Of a DNA stretch of 64,000 bases, positions 8,546 to 16,629 are shown in pieces (the stretch's first letter is position 1; each line of letters starts with the position of its first letter). Position numbers and translations under genes: made by a program. Source of the stretch: Aquimarina sp. Aq107 (GTDB taxonomy: Bacteria > Bacteroidota > Bacteroidia > Flavobacteriales > Flavobacteriaceae); assembly GCF_943733665.1 (NCBI RefSeq), contig NZ_OX030782.1, positions 3,334,501-3,398,500 on the forward strand. Direction: 5' to 3'. The notes beneath the pieces are model-generated. The model did no database searches. It saw only the letters and a program-made list of their open reading frames with translations, and had not been told where the DNA came from.

Positions 8546-9172
8546 TTATTTTCTAGAAAAAAGGATAAAAATTCCTATTCCAATAAAGACAATTATTTGC
8601 ATCCATTTTAAGAACTCTCCAATCCCAGAATTACTTTTAACAAAATCCGAAATATAACCAGCCATAATTGCTATCCCTCCAAAAACAAAAAAAGACACTA
8701 CGATAAACAAAAAACCTAAAACATAAAACTGCGTTACATTACTTAACTCTTGACTAAATAAAAACCCAGGAAAAAAGGCTAAAAAGAATATAGAAACTTT
8801 AGGATTCAGTACATTCATTATAAAACCTTGCCTAAACAATTGCCCAACACTCTTTTTTTCAACTGAATCCTCAGAAAGCTGAATAGATCCTTTACTTCTC
8901 CATACTTTATATGCCAAAAAAAACAAATACAATGCTCCCATCAATTTTATTGCAAAAAATAACATTTCACTTTTTTGAATAATAACTGAAACTCCAAAGG
9001 CTACTAAGGTAGTGTGCACTAGACATCCTGACATCAATCCAGCCACAGTGGCAAGACCATATTTTTTCCCATTAACAATACTTTGCATCAACACATAAAT
9101 ATTATCAGGTCCTGGAGAGATTGATAAGGCCAACGTGGCAATTATAAACGTATATAAGATGTCAAAATTCAT
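8546..9172 (-). CDS. LysE/RhtB-family amino-acid exporter
   Basis: Inner-membrane exporter of 208 residues, the family's usual length, with about six hydrophobic helices. The N-terminal SPGPDNIYVLMQS segment and the VLNPKVSIFFLAFFPGF segment are the diagnostic LysE/RhtB motifs. It probably exports amino acids or homoserine-lactone-like metabolites; the substrate cannot be told. Its last codons are duplicated 460 bases away at 8089-8152, on the far side of the peptide gene. A TATTTTTG -7 element lies at 9213-9220 on the minus strand. Confidence 0.9.
   Translation of the reverse strand: MNFDILYTFIIATLALSISPGPDNIYVLMQSIVNGKKYGLATVAGLMSGCLVHTTLVAFGVSVIIQKSEMLFFAIKLMGALYLFFLAYKVWRSKGSIQLSEDSVEKKSVGQLFRQGFIMNVLNPKVSIFFLAFFPGFLFSQELSNVTQFYVLGFLFIVVSFFVFGGIAIMAGYISDFVKSNSGIGEFLKWMQIIVFIGIGIFILFSRK
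8563..8593. repeat. 31-bp direct repeat, copy 2 (inside lysE 3' end)
   Basis: Identical to 8106-8136. This copy is part of the intact LysE-type gene and encodes its C-terminal membrane segment. Confidence 0.9.
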
Positions 9173-9212
9173 TCTTAATTTTTACGAGATTACATTTTAT
9201 TGACAAATGCTT

Positions 9213-9220
9213 CAAAAATA
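9213..9220 (-). promoter_or_regulatory. putative -7 element of lysE
   Basis: The minus strand reads TATTTTTG, matching TAnnTTTG, about 40 bases before the ATG. No clear TTG upstream element. Confidence 0.3.
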
Positions 9221-9333
9221 TGCATATCGTTTTAAAATTAATTACTAATAAATCATAATTAAAAATTAGGGTTCTTTATTAATTAACTGTTTAAAACATA
9301 TAACACAAATCAAAATAACCAACAAACTCACAA

Positions 9334-10245
9334 ATGAAAAAACTTATACTAAACTCTCTTATATTACTTTTGGTATTTACAACATATGGTCAAACTACGG
9401 CCACATATGATATTGTTTTTACAAGTAATTGGGCATCTCACGGAACTTTACCTGGTAACGCGCATTTTACAGAGCTAGTAGGTGCTACACATAACAATAA
9501 CATTACTTTTTTAGAAATGGGTGGTTTTGCCACTCCTGGAATTGAAGACGTTGCTGAATTAGGTCTTTTCGGTGACTTCTCTAACGAAGTAAACACTGCA
9601 ATCGCAGCAAATAATGCAGATCAATTTATAGAAGGTCCGAATTTATTCCCTACTTCTTCTAATCTAACAATTAAAATTAGTGATCTTACGATTAGTTCTG
9701 ATTATCCACTAGTTAGTCTTGCCTCTATGATTGCTCCTAGTCCTGACTGGATGATTGCTGTAAACAGCATATCTCTGATAGACAATGGAGGACAATGGAT
9801 CCCAGAGATCTCTATAGATCTTTTCCCATATGACGCTGGAACTGAAGAAGGAACTGGATATAGCCTTAGCAATAATGCTACTAACCCTCACGAAGCTATT
9901 GCTATGCTTTCACCATCAAATTCACCATTTAATTCCGATAAAATAGGCACTATAGTTTTTACCCAAAAACAACTTAACGTACAGGATTTTAATACACAAA
10001 AGAATGACATCACTATTTCACCAAATCCTAGTGATGGTAACATATCTATACACGCAAACCAATCATCGACGATAAAAGAAATTGAAGTTTACAATGTTTT
10101 AGGGAAACAAGTCAGACGTTACAATTTTAAACAAAGTAATAGTAATATTAATCTAAATTTAAGTAATCTAAACGCTGGAATTTATCTAGTGCGACTTCAT
10201 ACTAATTCAGGAACAACAGAAACTCAAAAAATAATTCTGAGATAG
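9334..10245 (+). CDS. spondin-domain protein secreted by T9SS
   Basis: Secreted protein of 303 residues. It has a signal peptide (about 1-19, ending TTYGQ), then a spondin N-like domain (about 22-215) with the NAHFTELVGATHNN segment and the MGGFATPGIEDVAELG segment. A C-terminal type-A sorting domain (about 228-303) shows the pattern ISPNPSDGNISI, VYNVLGKQVRRYN and AGIYLVRLHT, ending KIILR. The tail directs export by the type IX system, after which the domain is cut and the protein anchored or released. Spondin domains in bacteria probably mediate surface or matrix contacts, but the ligand is unknown. The gene stands alone and converges on pyrD with a single base between the stop codons. Confidence 0.85.
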   Translation: MKKLILNSLILLLVFTTYGQTTATYDIVFTSNWASHGTLPGNAHFTELVGATHNNNITFLEMGGFATPGIEDVAELGLFGDFSNEVNTAIAANNADQFIEGPNLFPTSSNLTIKISDLTISSDYPLVSLASMIAPSPDWMIAVNSISLIDNGGQWIPEISIDLFPYDAGTEEGTGYSLSNNATNPHEAIAMLSPSNSPFNSDKIGTIVFTQKQLNVQDFNTQKNDITISPNPSDGNISIHANQSSTIKEIEVYNVLGKQVRRYNFKQSNSNINLNLSNLNAGIYLVRLHTNSGTTETQKIILR

Positions 10246-10246
10246 T

Positions 10247-11284
10247 TTACAATCCTTTTTGAACAACCATTTTATTGATATTTTTTATCAATTTTGGCCC
10301 TTCATAGATAAAACCAGTATAAATCTGAACTAAGCTTGCTCCTGCTTCTAATTTTTCAATTGCATCCGCAGCTGTATGAATACCTCCTACTCCAATTATA
10401 GGAAAAGCTTGGTTACTTTTTTCTGATAAATATTTTATCACTTTTGTACTTCTGCTCTTGATTGGTAGCCCACTTAATCCTCCATTACCAATATCTTCTA
10501 ATCTTTTCTTAGAAGTCTGTAATCCTTCTCTATTAACAGAAGTATTACTAGCAATTACACCATCCAATTTTGTTATCTTAACTAGTTCTATTATTTCATC
10601 TAATTGAGTGTTGTTTAAATCGGGAGCTATTTTTAGTACAATTGGTTTTTGTGCCGAAAATGTAAGATTTGCTTTTTGAACAGTTCTAATTAACTCTTCT
10701 AAATATTCTTTGTCATTAAGTTTTGCATGACTCCCAACATTAGGACAACTAACATTTAGTACAAAATAATCAACATATGGGTGTAATGCATTAAAACAAG
10801 CTAAGTAATCTCTCGTATAATCCTCGGGAGCTGTATCTGTGTTCTTTCCAATATTACCACCTATTATGAGTTTACCTTTATTCTTTTTTAATTGAGTAAT
10901 CGCTGATTCTAATCCTTCATTATTAAATCCCATTCTATTAATGATCCCAGAATCTTCTTTTAATCGAAATAACCGTTTTTTAGGATTACCTTCCTGAGCT
11001 TTCGGAGTAACCGTTCCGATTTCAATAAAACCAAACCCAAAATTAGCTAACTCGTTATACAATACTGCGTTTTTATCAAATCCAGCTGCTAATCCAACAG
11101 GGTTTTTAAATTTCAATCCAAAAACTTCTCTTTCTAATTTGGAGTTTTTGACTTGATATAAACTTCTAAAAACACCTGATACAAAAGGAAACTTTGATAG
11201 CGTTCTAATCATTTTGAAGGTAAAGTGATGTACACCTTCTGGATCATATTTAAATAATATTGGTCGAACTAGGGATTTATACAT
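10247..11284 (-). CDS. pyrD: dihydroorotate dehydrogenase (quinone), class 2
   Basis: FMN enzyme of pyrimidine synthesis that oxidises dihydroorotate to orotate, passing electrons to quinone. About 345 residues, starting [11 protein letters not shown] at 11284; an upstream in-frame ATG (11308) would add eight residues of no family likeness. The N-terminal helical membrane-association segment ([10 protein letters not shown]) marks class 2. Other motifs: [30 protein letters not shown], the active-site NVSCPNVG region with a catalytic Ser position, VLKIAPDLN and [13 protein letters not shown]. It is on its own transcript, converging with the spondin gene. Confidence 0.95.
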   Translation of the reverse strand: MYKSLVRPILFKYDPEGVHHFTFKMIRTLSKFPFVSGVFRSLYQVKNSKLEREVFGLKFKNPVGLAAGFDKNAVLYNELANFGFGFIEIGTVTPKAQEGNPKKRLFRLKEDSGIINRMGFNNEGLESAITQLKKNKGKLIIGGNIGKNTDTAPEDYTRDYLACFNALHPYVDYFVLNVSCPNVGSHAKLNDKEYLEELIRTVQKANLTFSAQKPIVLKIAPDLNNTQLDEIIELVKITKLDGVIASNTSVNREGLQTSKKRLEDIGNGGLSGLPIKSRSTKVIKYLSEKSNQAFPIIGVGGIHTAADAIEKLEAGASLVQIYTGFIYEGPKLIKNINKMVVQKGL

Positions 11285-11368
11285 GTAACAGCTTCTTTTG
11301 GTTTGCAAAAATACGTGTTACAAAAATTTTACCATACAAATATTTAATTTTTATAATATTCATTAGAT

Positions 11369-13567
11369 TCAATAACAATCCATTCTGATCTGTTTATTTT
11401 TTTGAAAGGTACTTAATGGAGTGTTTAATTTATTTTTAATTATGCTTTCCAAAACGTCAAGAACTTCGTCTTGCATATTGACAGAGCCACATATCATGAT
11501 CAGGCCATCTTTCTGAAGAACATCCACTATCACGCTGTACTCTCTCTGTATAACATTTTGAACATATTCATTATTATCTTCTCTAGAATAAACCCCTTGA
11601 AAAGCGTACAATTGCTTTGTTAATCTACCTCGTTTTAGATAATCTTCATATATCTCTTTAGATTCTCGAGTTCTTCCACCCCAAAACAAATGAGTTTTAA
11701 CATATTTATTCTCACCCGCAATCATTCCTAAAAAAGGAGCTATACCAGTACCATTTGCTATTAAAACTGCATTCTTTGTATTCGTAGGTAAATAAAATTT
11801 TTCATTACGTTTAATTCTACCTTTTAAGACATCTCCTTTATTTAATTGGCTTAAATATGAGGAACAAAGACCTAAATCATGCTTTTTAATACTTAATACA
11901 ATACCTCCATCAACTTTTCCTATTGAATAAAGTCGTTCTATAGTATTTTGATCTGGGCGAATAGCTAATAAATCTCCGGATCTAAAATCAATAGAAGAAT
12001 CTTTTGATTGCAACCGAAGTAAAAATGTATCATCAATATTCAATGGTGTTCTATCGATGACTTCAAAAACATCATATTCTTTATCAGCAAAATCTTTAAA
12101 AACTTCAATCTCTAATGTAAGCCCTTCATATACACTCCATTTTTGAATCCAATACCGAAAATCATCTGTTGATTTGTTATTTATTTTTTCTATCGGTAAA
12201 CTAGCAGTAAATTTAGAATGTTCTCTAAACAATTCATCTACATCTTCTGCAAATTTGCAAAATTCAGGATATGCTAAAGATCCAAAACCTACTACAGAAA
12301 ATCGAAGCTCATTAATAGGTTCTATACTATTGAACAACTGATTAAATTTTTTAGCATTTGTGGGAGCTTCTCCTTCACCATAAGTAGCAGTAATAACAAT
12401 TATGTGTTGCGCTCTTTGATATGTTGTATATGAATTAAGTTCTGCTACAAAAACTGTTTTACCTACTGAAAATAGTGCTTTTCTTAGATAATTAGCAAAC
12501 GTATACGTAGAGCCATTCTCTGATCCTACTAAAATTATATAATCGCTTGTATCCTTATCTCCTTTATTACATACCAGTTTACTCCCGTTACGACGCTTAA
12601 TCGTCATATAAAAACCTGAATACATAAAAAACAAAATAACTATAGAGGTAACCAATAAAACAAAAGACCATAAAACATTGCCTTTACCTGTATGTAAGAT
12701 GAGTGCGTAATATGTTGCTAATTTCACAAACGGGTATTCTTGCTCACTAAGTACATTGCCATTAAATTGATTTACAATAAGTTCTTTATTAATCAATTCT
12801 AATCTAAAGTAATCCTCTATATCATCAGAAAATGGAAATTCTATGTTCTTAACTTCGGCAAGAGATATCTTTTTAAAAACTGAAAAATCTGTGATTGCTA
12901 TTATATCAGTATTCTGATCTCCTTGAAAATTAATTTGATGGGGAGATGTATATTTCGGCAGTAGAGAAAACTTTTCAATAGATAAATATACACCAGTCAA
13001 TGCTACAATAAGAATTGGCACAAAAAACCACCTTCCTAAAACAACATGATAAAATTGATTTGCGTATTCTTTATTAACCTTTGAAAAAAGTTTTAAAACT
13101 CCTCCTTGTCGCTTAACAATAAGAATAATACCGGTAATCGCAATCACAACTAACAAGAAAGAAATAAGGCCAACAAAAAAACGCCCTAAACTTTTAAGAA
13201 ATAAGGATCGATGGAGGTTCGTAGCAAACTTAAAAATTCCGGATTTACGTTTTGGTACACCTAACTTCTCTCCTGTTCTTGGGTTTATATAAATTCTTTC
13301 ATCATTTCCCTCTTTCGTTACTACAGAAGCAATTACAAAATTTGTTTCATCTACAGTAATTGCAATAATATCATCATACTCTTCCCGTAACGCCGCAATA
13401 GTTTCAGAAATCGTTACCTCTTTAATGTTATCTACTACATATGGTTTTGCAATATCAGATATTGGCTCTAAGGCAAGAATTACTCCCGTTACTGAAGCAA
13501 TAAATAAAAAAATAGCAGAAGATATAGCCAAAAGAAGATGGCTATATCTCCACAACGAAATAGTCAT
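11369..13567 (-). CDS. PepSY membrane protein fused to flavodoxin and NADPH-type flavin reductase
   Basis: Fusion of 732 residues. The N-terminal half (1-about 325) is a PepSY-associated membrane protein with four hydrophobic segments (for example LLAISSAIFLFIASVTGVIL) and PepSY periplasmic regions. After it come a flavodoxin-like FMN domain (ILVGSENGSTYTFANYLRKA, TATYGEGEAPTNAKKF) and a ferredoxin-reductase-like FAD/NAD(P) module (RLYSIGKVD, ANGTGIAPFLGM, MICGSVNMQDEVLDVLE). The layout resembles sulphite-reductase flavoprotein joined to a membrane electron carrier. It probably carries electrons from NADPH across the inner membrane, in this haem locus perhaps to reduce iron or release it from haem. 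Last gene of the minus-strand haem unit, 13 bases after the DUF2271 gene. Confidence 0.85.
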   Translation of the reverse strand: MTISLWRYSHLLLAISSAIFLFIASVTGVILALEPISDIAKPYVVDNIKEVTISETIAALREEYDDIIAITVDETNFVIASVVTKEGNDERIYINPRTGEKLGVPKRKSGIFKFATNLHRSLFLKSLGRFFVGLISFLLVVIAITGIILIVKRQGGVLKLFSKVNKEYANQFYHVVLGRWFFVPILIVALTGVYLSIEKFSLLPKYTSPHQINFQGDQNTDIIAITDFSVFKKISLAEVKNIEFPFSDDIEDYFRLELINKELIVNQFNGNVLSEQEYPFVKLATYYALILHTGKGNVLWSFVLLVTSIVILFFMYSGFYMTIKRRNGSKLVCNKGDKDTSDYIILVGSENGSTYTFANYLRKALFSVGKTVFVAELNSYTTYQRAQHIIVITATYGEGEAPTNAKKFNQLFNSIEPINELRFSVVGFGSLAYPEFCKFAEDVDELFREHSKFTASLPIEKINNKSTDDFRYWIQKWSVYEGLTLEIEVFKDFADKEYDVFEVIDRTPLNIDDTFLLRLQSKDSSIDFRSGDLLAIRPDQNTIERLYSIGKVDGGIVLSIKKHDLGLCSSYLSQLNKGDVLKGRIKRNEKFYLPTNTKNAVLIANGTGIAPFLGMIAGENKYVKTHLFWGGRTRESKEIYEDYLKRGRLTKQLYAFQGVYSREDNNEYVQNVIQREYSVIVDVLQKDGLIMICGSVNMQDEVLDVLESIIKNKLNTPLSTFQKNKQIRMDCY

Positions 13568-13580
13568 TATATTCTATATA

Positions 13581-14069
13581 TTATTGAGGAAGCATTCTTA
13601 TATATCTAATAAAACCCTTCCCTGCCACTTTAGACTTAATAGTTTCAGTAGTTAATTCAAACTCAACATCATCCTTATAATATTCTTGATCTTCTACAGC
13701 AGTTTCAAAACGAATTTTATATCCAGCATCAATTTTATCCTTAGGTATTTTAATAATACTTATAGTTCTTTCTCCTCCAGCTATGGTAGCACCAGAAATC
13801 GCATCTATATCTGGCCTCCTTTTTCCATAGAATTTCCACCACTCTGTAATATCACTATACCACTCACTATCTTTTCCTTGCACATATAAAGTCTGATCAT
13901 ACTCCCCATCTGGTTTCATAAGTGAAATTACCACATAGGCAGCTTCTCCTGTATAATTAACCATCTGAATCATACACTTAAGATTCTGAGTCTTCGTTTC
14001 ATTAGTAAAAGAGACCAAAGTAAAAACAGCTAATGCTGTTAAGAATACTATTTTTAAAAGTGTTTTCAT
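13581..14069 (-). CDS. DUF2271 periplasmic protein
   Basis: Exported protein of 162 residues with a signal peptide (about 1-22) and a compact beta-rich DUF2271 domain, recognised by the YVQGKDSEWYSDITEWWKFY segment and the IDAISGATIAGGERT segment. Family members repeatedly accompany PepSY-type membrane reductases; the molecular function is unknown, and the ISGAT stretch resembles flavin-transfer/FMN-bind substrate motifs only superficially. It lies 13 bases upstream of the PepSY fusion and 27 bases downstream of the ankyrin gene, so it is part of the same haem-linked operon. Confidence 0.8.
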   Translation of the reverse strand: MKTLLKIVFLTALAVFTLVSFTNETKTQNLKCMIQMVNYTGEAAYVVISLMKPDGEYDQTLYVQGKDSEWYSDITEWWKFYGKRRPDIDAISGATIAGGERTISIIKIPKDKIDAGYKIRFETAVEDQEYYKDDVEFELTTETIKSKVAGKGFIRYIRMLPQ

Positions 14070-14096
14070 TTATTCAAATATTTTATTTCCAGCAAT

Positions 14097-15599
14097 CTAC
14101 TCTTGCAGAAAATCTAACTCAATGTTTTGTTTTTGTAATAATTCGTTTTCAGATGCTAAATCAAAAACGGTTTCATTAAAACTCGTTTGCATGTTTTTAT
14201 CAGCTCCTTTCTCTAAAAGAAATTTTAACACATCAATACTCTTTGCCTTCATTGCAGCCAAATGTAGTGCTGTGTTACCTTCATCATTTTTACTATTTAA
14301 TGGAATATTTAATTTCTCAATTTTTTCTAAAAGAGCTACATCATTTTCTTTTACTGCCAAATGCCATAATGTTTCTCCTTCTGCTTGATGTTCTGTAAAA
14401 TCAACTCCTTTTTCTAATAGTAAAGTAATTTTTTGATCGAACTCTTCTGAAGTTTTTTTATCGTATGACTCCAAAGCATAATATGCTAGTGAATTCCCTT
14501 CTGTATCCTTTAGCAATGGATTTGCTCCATTATTTAGTAATAAATTAACAACGTCAATATTATTTCTTCCAACGGCTTTCATCAATGGCGTTACACCAAT
14601 TTTATTAGACTGATCAATATCTTTTACGTATTTAATCAAATATTTAATCGCCTTTAAATCATTTCTAGAAACGGCATTTGAAAAAGGAGTATCACCTTTA
14701 CTATTTGCTTGATTAATATCTACCCCTTTTTTTATAAAATAATCGAATATATCTTGTTCCTTATTCTTAAAAGCTAATGCATGCAACGAATTTACTCCAT
14801 CAGTTGTTACTACACCTGGGCGAATACCTACATTTTCTAAGTATTGATAAAGCTCTAAATTATTAGCACTATTCCGAGTTCCTTGACTAGCAAATATAAA
14901 AGCATTTCCTCCTTTACCATTCAACGTTTTATAAGCCACACCTTTTTTAATAAGCAACTCTAAGATCTTTGTATTACCTTTTTTAGATGCGTAATTAAAG
15001 ATTCCATTCCCGTGATCATCCTGACTTTGTATATCAATACCTTTATTAACGAAATAAGTGATCAAAGCTTCATCTTCCAGAAATGGTGCAACAAGTAATA
15101 GTGGATTGGCACCATCGTTATTTTTTTCTGCCATCGGATTAGCACCATTTTCTATACAGAAATCATATAATTTAGTGTTTTTTTGACCAGTAACAGCTGC
15201 AAAATTTAATAATGAATATCCATGACTATCAATAATATCTGTTCTCGCTCCTTTTTCAAGTAAGAATTCCATCATCTCAAGATTATCCCGATAAATTGCC
15301 CAAAAAATATAGGTTCTGCCATCGTGAGTTTTCTTATTAACATCATTCCCTTTCTTGGTTAATAGATATTCTATAGTAGAATTATCCACTTTTTCTAAAA
15401 GTGCAAATGAAATAGCATCAAAAGCAAACCTATTTAATGCTGTTGGATCATTGCCAGCAACTATATCCTTATCTATTTGATCAATACTAGGATTAGATTT
15501 CCAGTATGCTCTGTCTAAAAAAACATTTTCTTGGGCTTGCATTTCTGTACAGATCAGCACAAAAACAACAACCAACCACATATTATGTATGTTTTTCAT
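14097..15599 (-). CDS. secreted ankyrin-repeat protein
   Basis: Protein of 500 residues with an N-terminal signal peptide (about 1-22, ending EMQAQE) followed by about a dozen ankyrin repeats covering nearly all of the chain, with typical G-x-T-x-L-x-x-A and LLEKGAD elements (for example GNTALHLAAMKAKSIDVLKF). Ankyrin repeats bind proteins; an exported one would act in the periplasm. It lies one base after the DUF6607-like gene and before DUF2271, inside the haem operon, so it may scaffold that system. The partner is unknown. Confidence 0.85.
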   Translation of the reverse strand: MKNIHNMWLVVVFVLICTEMQAQENVFLDRAYWKSNPSIDQIDKDIVAGNDPTALNRFAFDAISFALLEKVDNSTIEYLLTKKGNDVNKKTHDGRTYIFWAIYRDNLEMMEFLLEKGARTDIIDSHGYSLLNFAAVTGQKNTKLYDFCIENGANPMAEKNNDGANPLLLVAPFLEDEALITYFVNKGIDIQSQDDHGNGIFNYASKKGNTKILELLIKKGVAYKTLNGKGGNAFIFASQGTRNSANNLELYQYLENVGIRPGVVTTDGVNSLHALAFKNKEQDIFDYFIKKGVDINQANSKGDTPFSNAVSRNDLKAIKYLIKYVKDIDQSNKIGVTPLMKAVGRNNIDVVNLLLNNGANPLLKDTEGNSLAYYALESYDKKTSEEFDQKITLLLEKGVDFTEHQAEGETLWHLAVKENDVALLEKIEKLNIPLNSKNDEGNTALHLAAMKAKSIDVLKFLLEKGADKNMQTSFNETVFDLASENELLQKQNIELDFLQE

Positions 15600-15600
15600 A

Positions 15601-16512
15601 TTATTGTTTTTTTACAAATGATTCTATGATAGAATTAATGTCTGCTTCGACTGTATAATCTTCTGTAAAAAGATGTTTGTATAGTGCTTTGTTTTTTACT
15701 TTCTGCTCTAATGACAAATCTTTATTTCTAGCAAAAACTTCATCCCATTTACCACGTACCATCGCCCATTTATCACTATGTTCTTTCCACCAATTAGCAG
15801 CTACTTCACAACGCTTATCATCCACACGCTTATAGACATTATATCCTTTTTCTTTTGCAATGATCACATCTTCTTTACCCGTTTCTCTTATGACTTTATC
15901 ATTATCTTGATCATGCACCCATCCCGTTTTTGTGATTTCATGACGATTCCCTCTAATAGTAACATTATAATCACTTCTGGTAGTATATTCTCTTCTTGGT
16001 AGTGGTGCTGGTGTTGTGTTTTCCCAAAAACTCTTTCCATCAACATGAACCCAACTAGCTGAACCTTCATAACGAGGACTATCATCTACTTGAAAAACCT
16101 TTTGTGACCATTGTCCAGATACTTCGCTTTCTGGCTTTTGCACATATTTCCAATTATTATCTCCATCATAGAGGTAAAAATTTAGATTTTCATATTCCCA
16201 ATCTTGTCTCCAATGTTTTACAATATGTGGATCAGTAGGATTACCAACTTGTAAAATATGTTGAATAGATATTTTATCCTTTTCATCAACAATTAACTGC
16301 GCCCATTCTAATCCTTTCGATATTTTATTTTTAGAAGGCTTGTATAAAGAATCATTCGTATAATTAAATGTCTCTGCAAAGTTAAAAGTGACTTCATAGC
16401 AACCGCACATTGACTTTATAGCGGTAAGATCATTTTCTTTTTTGTCTGTTTGCCCCATAACTAAACTTGACATAAATAGTGACGAAACAATTGCTAACTG
16501 ACTAATTTTCAT
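15601..16512 (-). CDS. DUF6607-like secreted protein of the haem locus
   Basis: Exported protein of 303 residues with a signal peptide (about 1-20, ending VMGQ). Conserved-looking stretches are CGCYEVTFNFAETF near the mature N-terminus, HWRQDWEYEN, and SQKVFQVDDSPRYEGSASW. I assign it to DUF6607 from memory of its usual place beside HmuY and TonB receptor genes; the name should be checked. No enzymatic motif is apparent. It is the first gene of the minus-strand unit and is divergent from the TonB receptor at 16630, sharing a 117-base control region. Confidence 0.65.
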   Translation of the reverse strand: MKISQLAIVSSLFMSSLVMGQTDKKENDLTAIKSMCGCYEVTFNFAETFNYTNDSLYKPSKNKISKGLEWAQLIVDEKDKISIQHILQVGNPTDPHIVKHWRQDWEYENLNFYLYDGDNNWKYVQKPESEVSGQWSQKVFQVDDSPRYEGSASWVHVDGKSFWENTTPAPLPRREYTTRSDYNVTIRGNRHEITKTGWVHDQDNDKVIRETGKEDVIIAKEKGYNVYKRVDDKRCEVAANWWKEHSDKWAMVRGKWDEVFARNKDLSLEQKVKNKALYKHLFTEDYTVEADINSIIESFVKKQ

Positions 16513-16585
16513 TTTAATAATTATTAAAAAGTTTAAAATATAAAAAATTAACTACCCTTATTTAGACTGAATTAAAATAAGATTA

Positions 16586-16593
16586 TATATTTG
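16586..16593 (+). promoter_or_regulatory. putative -7 element of the haem receptor operon
   Basis: TATATTTG matches the Bacteroidota -7 consensus, 36 bases before the ATG of the TonB receptor, in the divergent intergenic region 16513-16629. An iron-dependent operator is expected in such a place, but I could not define one confidently. Confidence 0.45.
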
Positions 16594-16629
16594 CCAAAAT
16601 TAATCATTATTTTTAATTAATCTAAATTA

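Noticed and set aside
8106..8593. The 31-bp direct repeats as phage or integron attachment sites
   Set aside because: They are coding sequence of the LysE C-terminus and no integrase is near; duplication of a gene end explains them better.
16513..16629. A Fur-type box between the divergent haem operons
   Set aside because: AT-rich palindromic stretches are present, but none matches a known iron-regulator site well enough.
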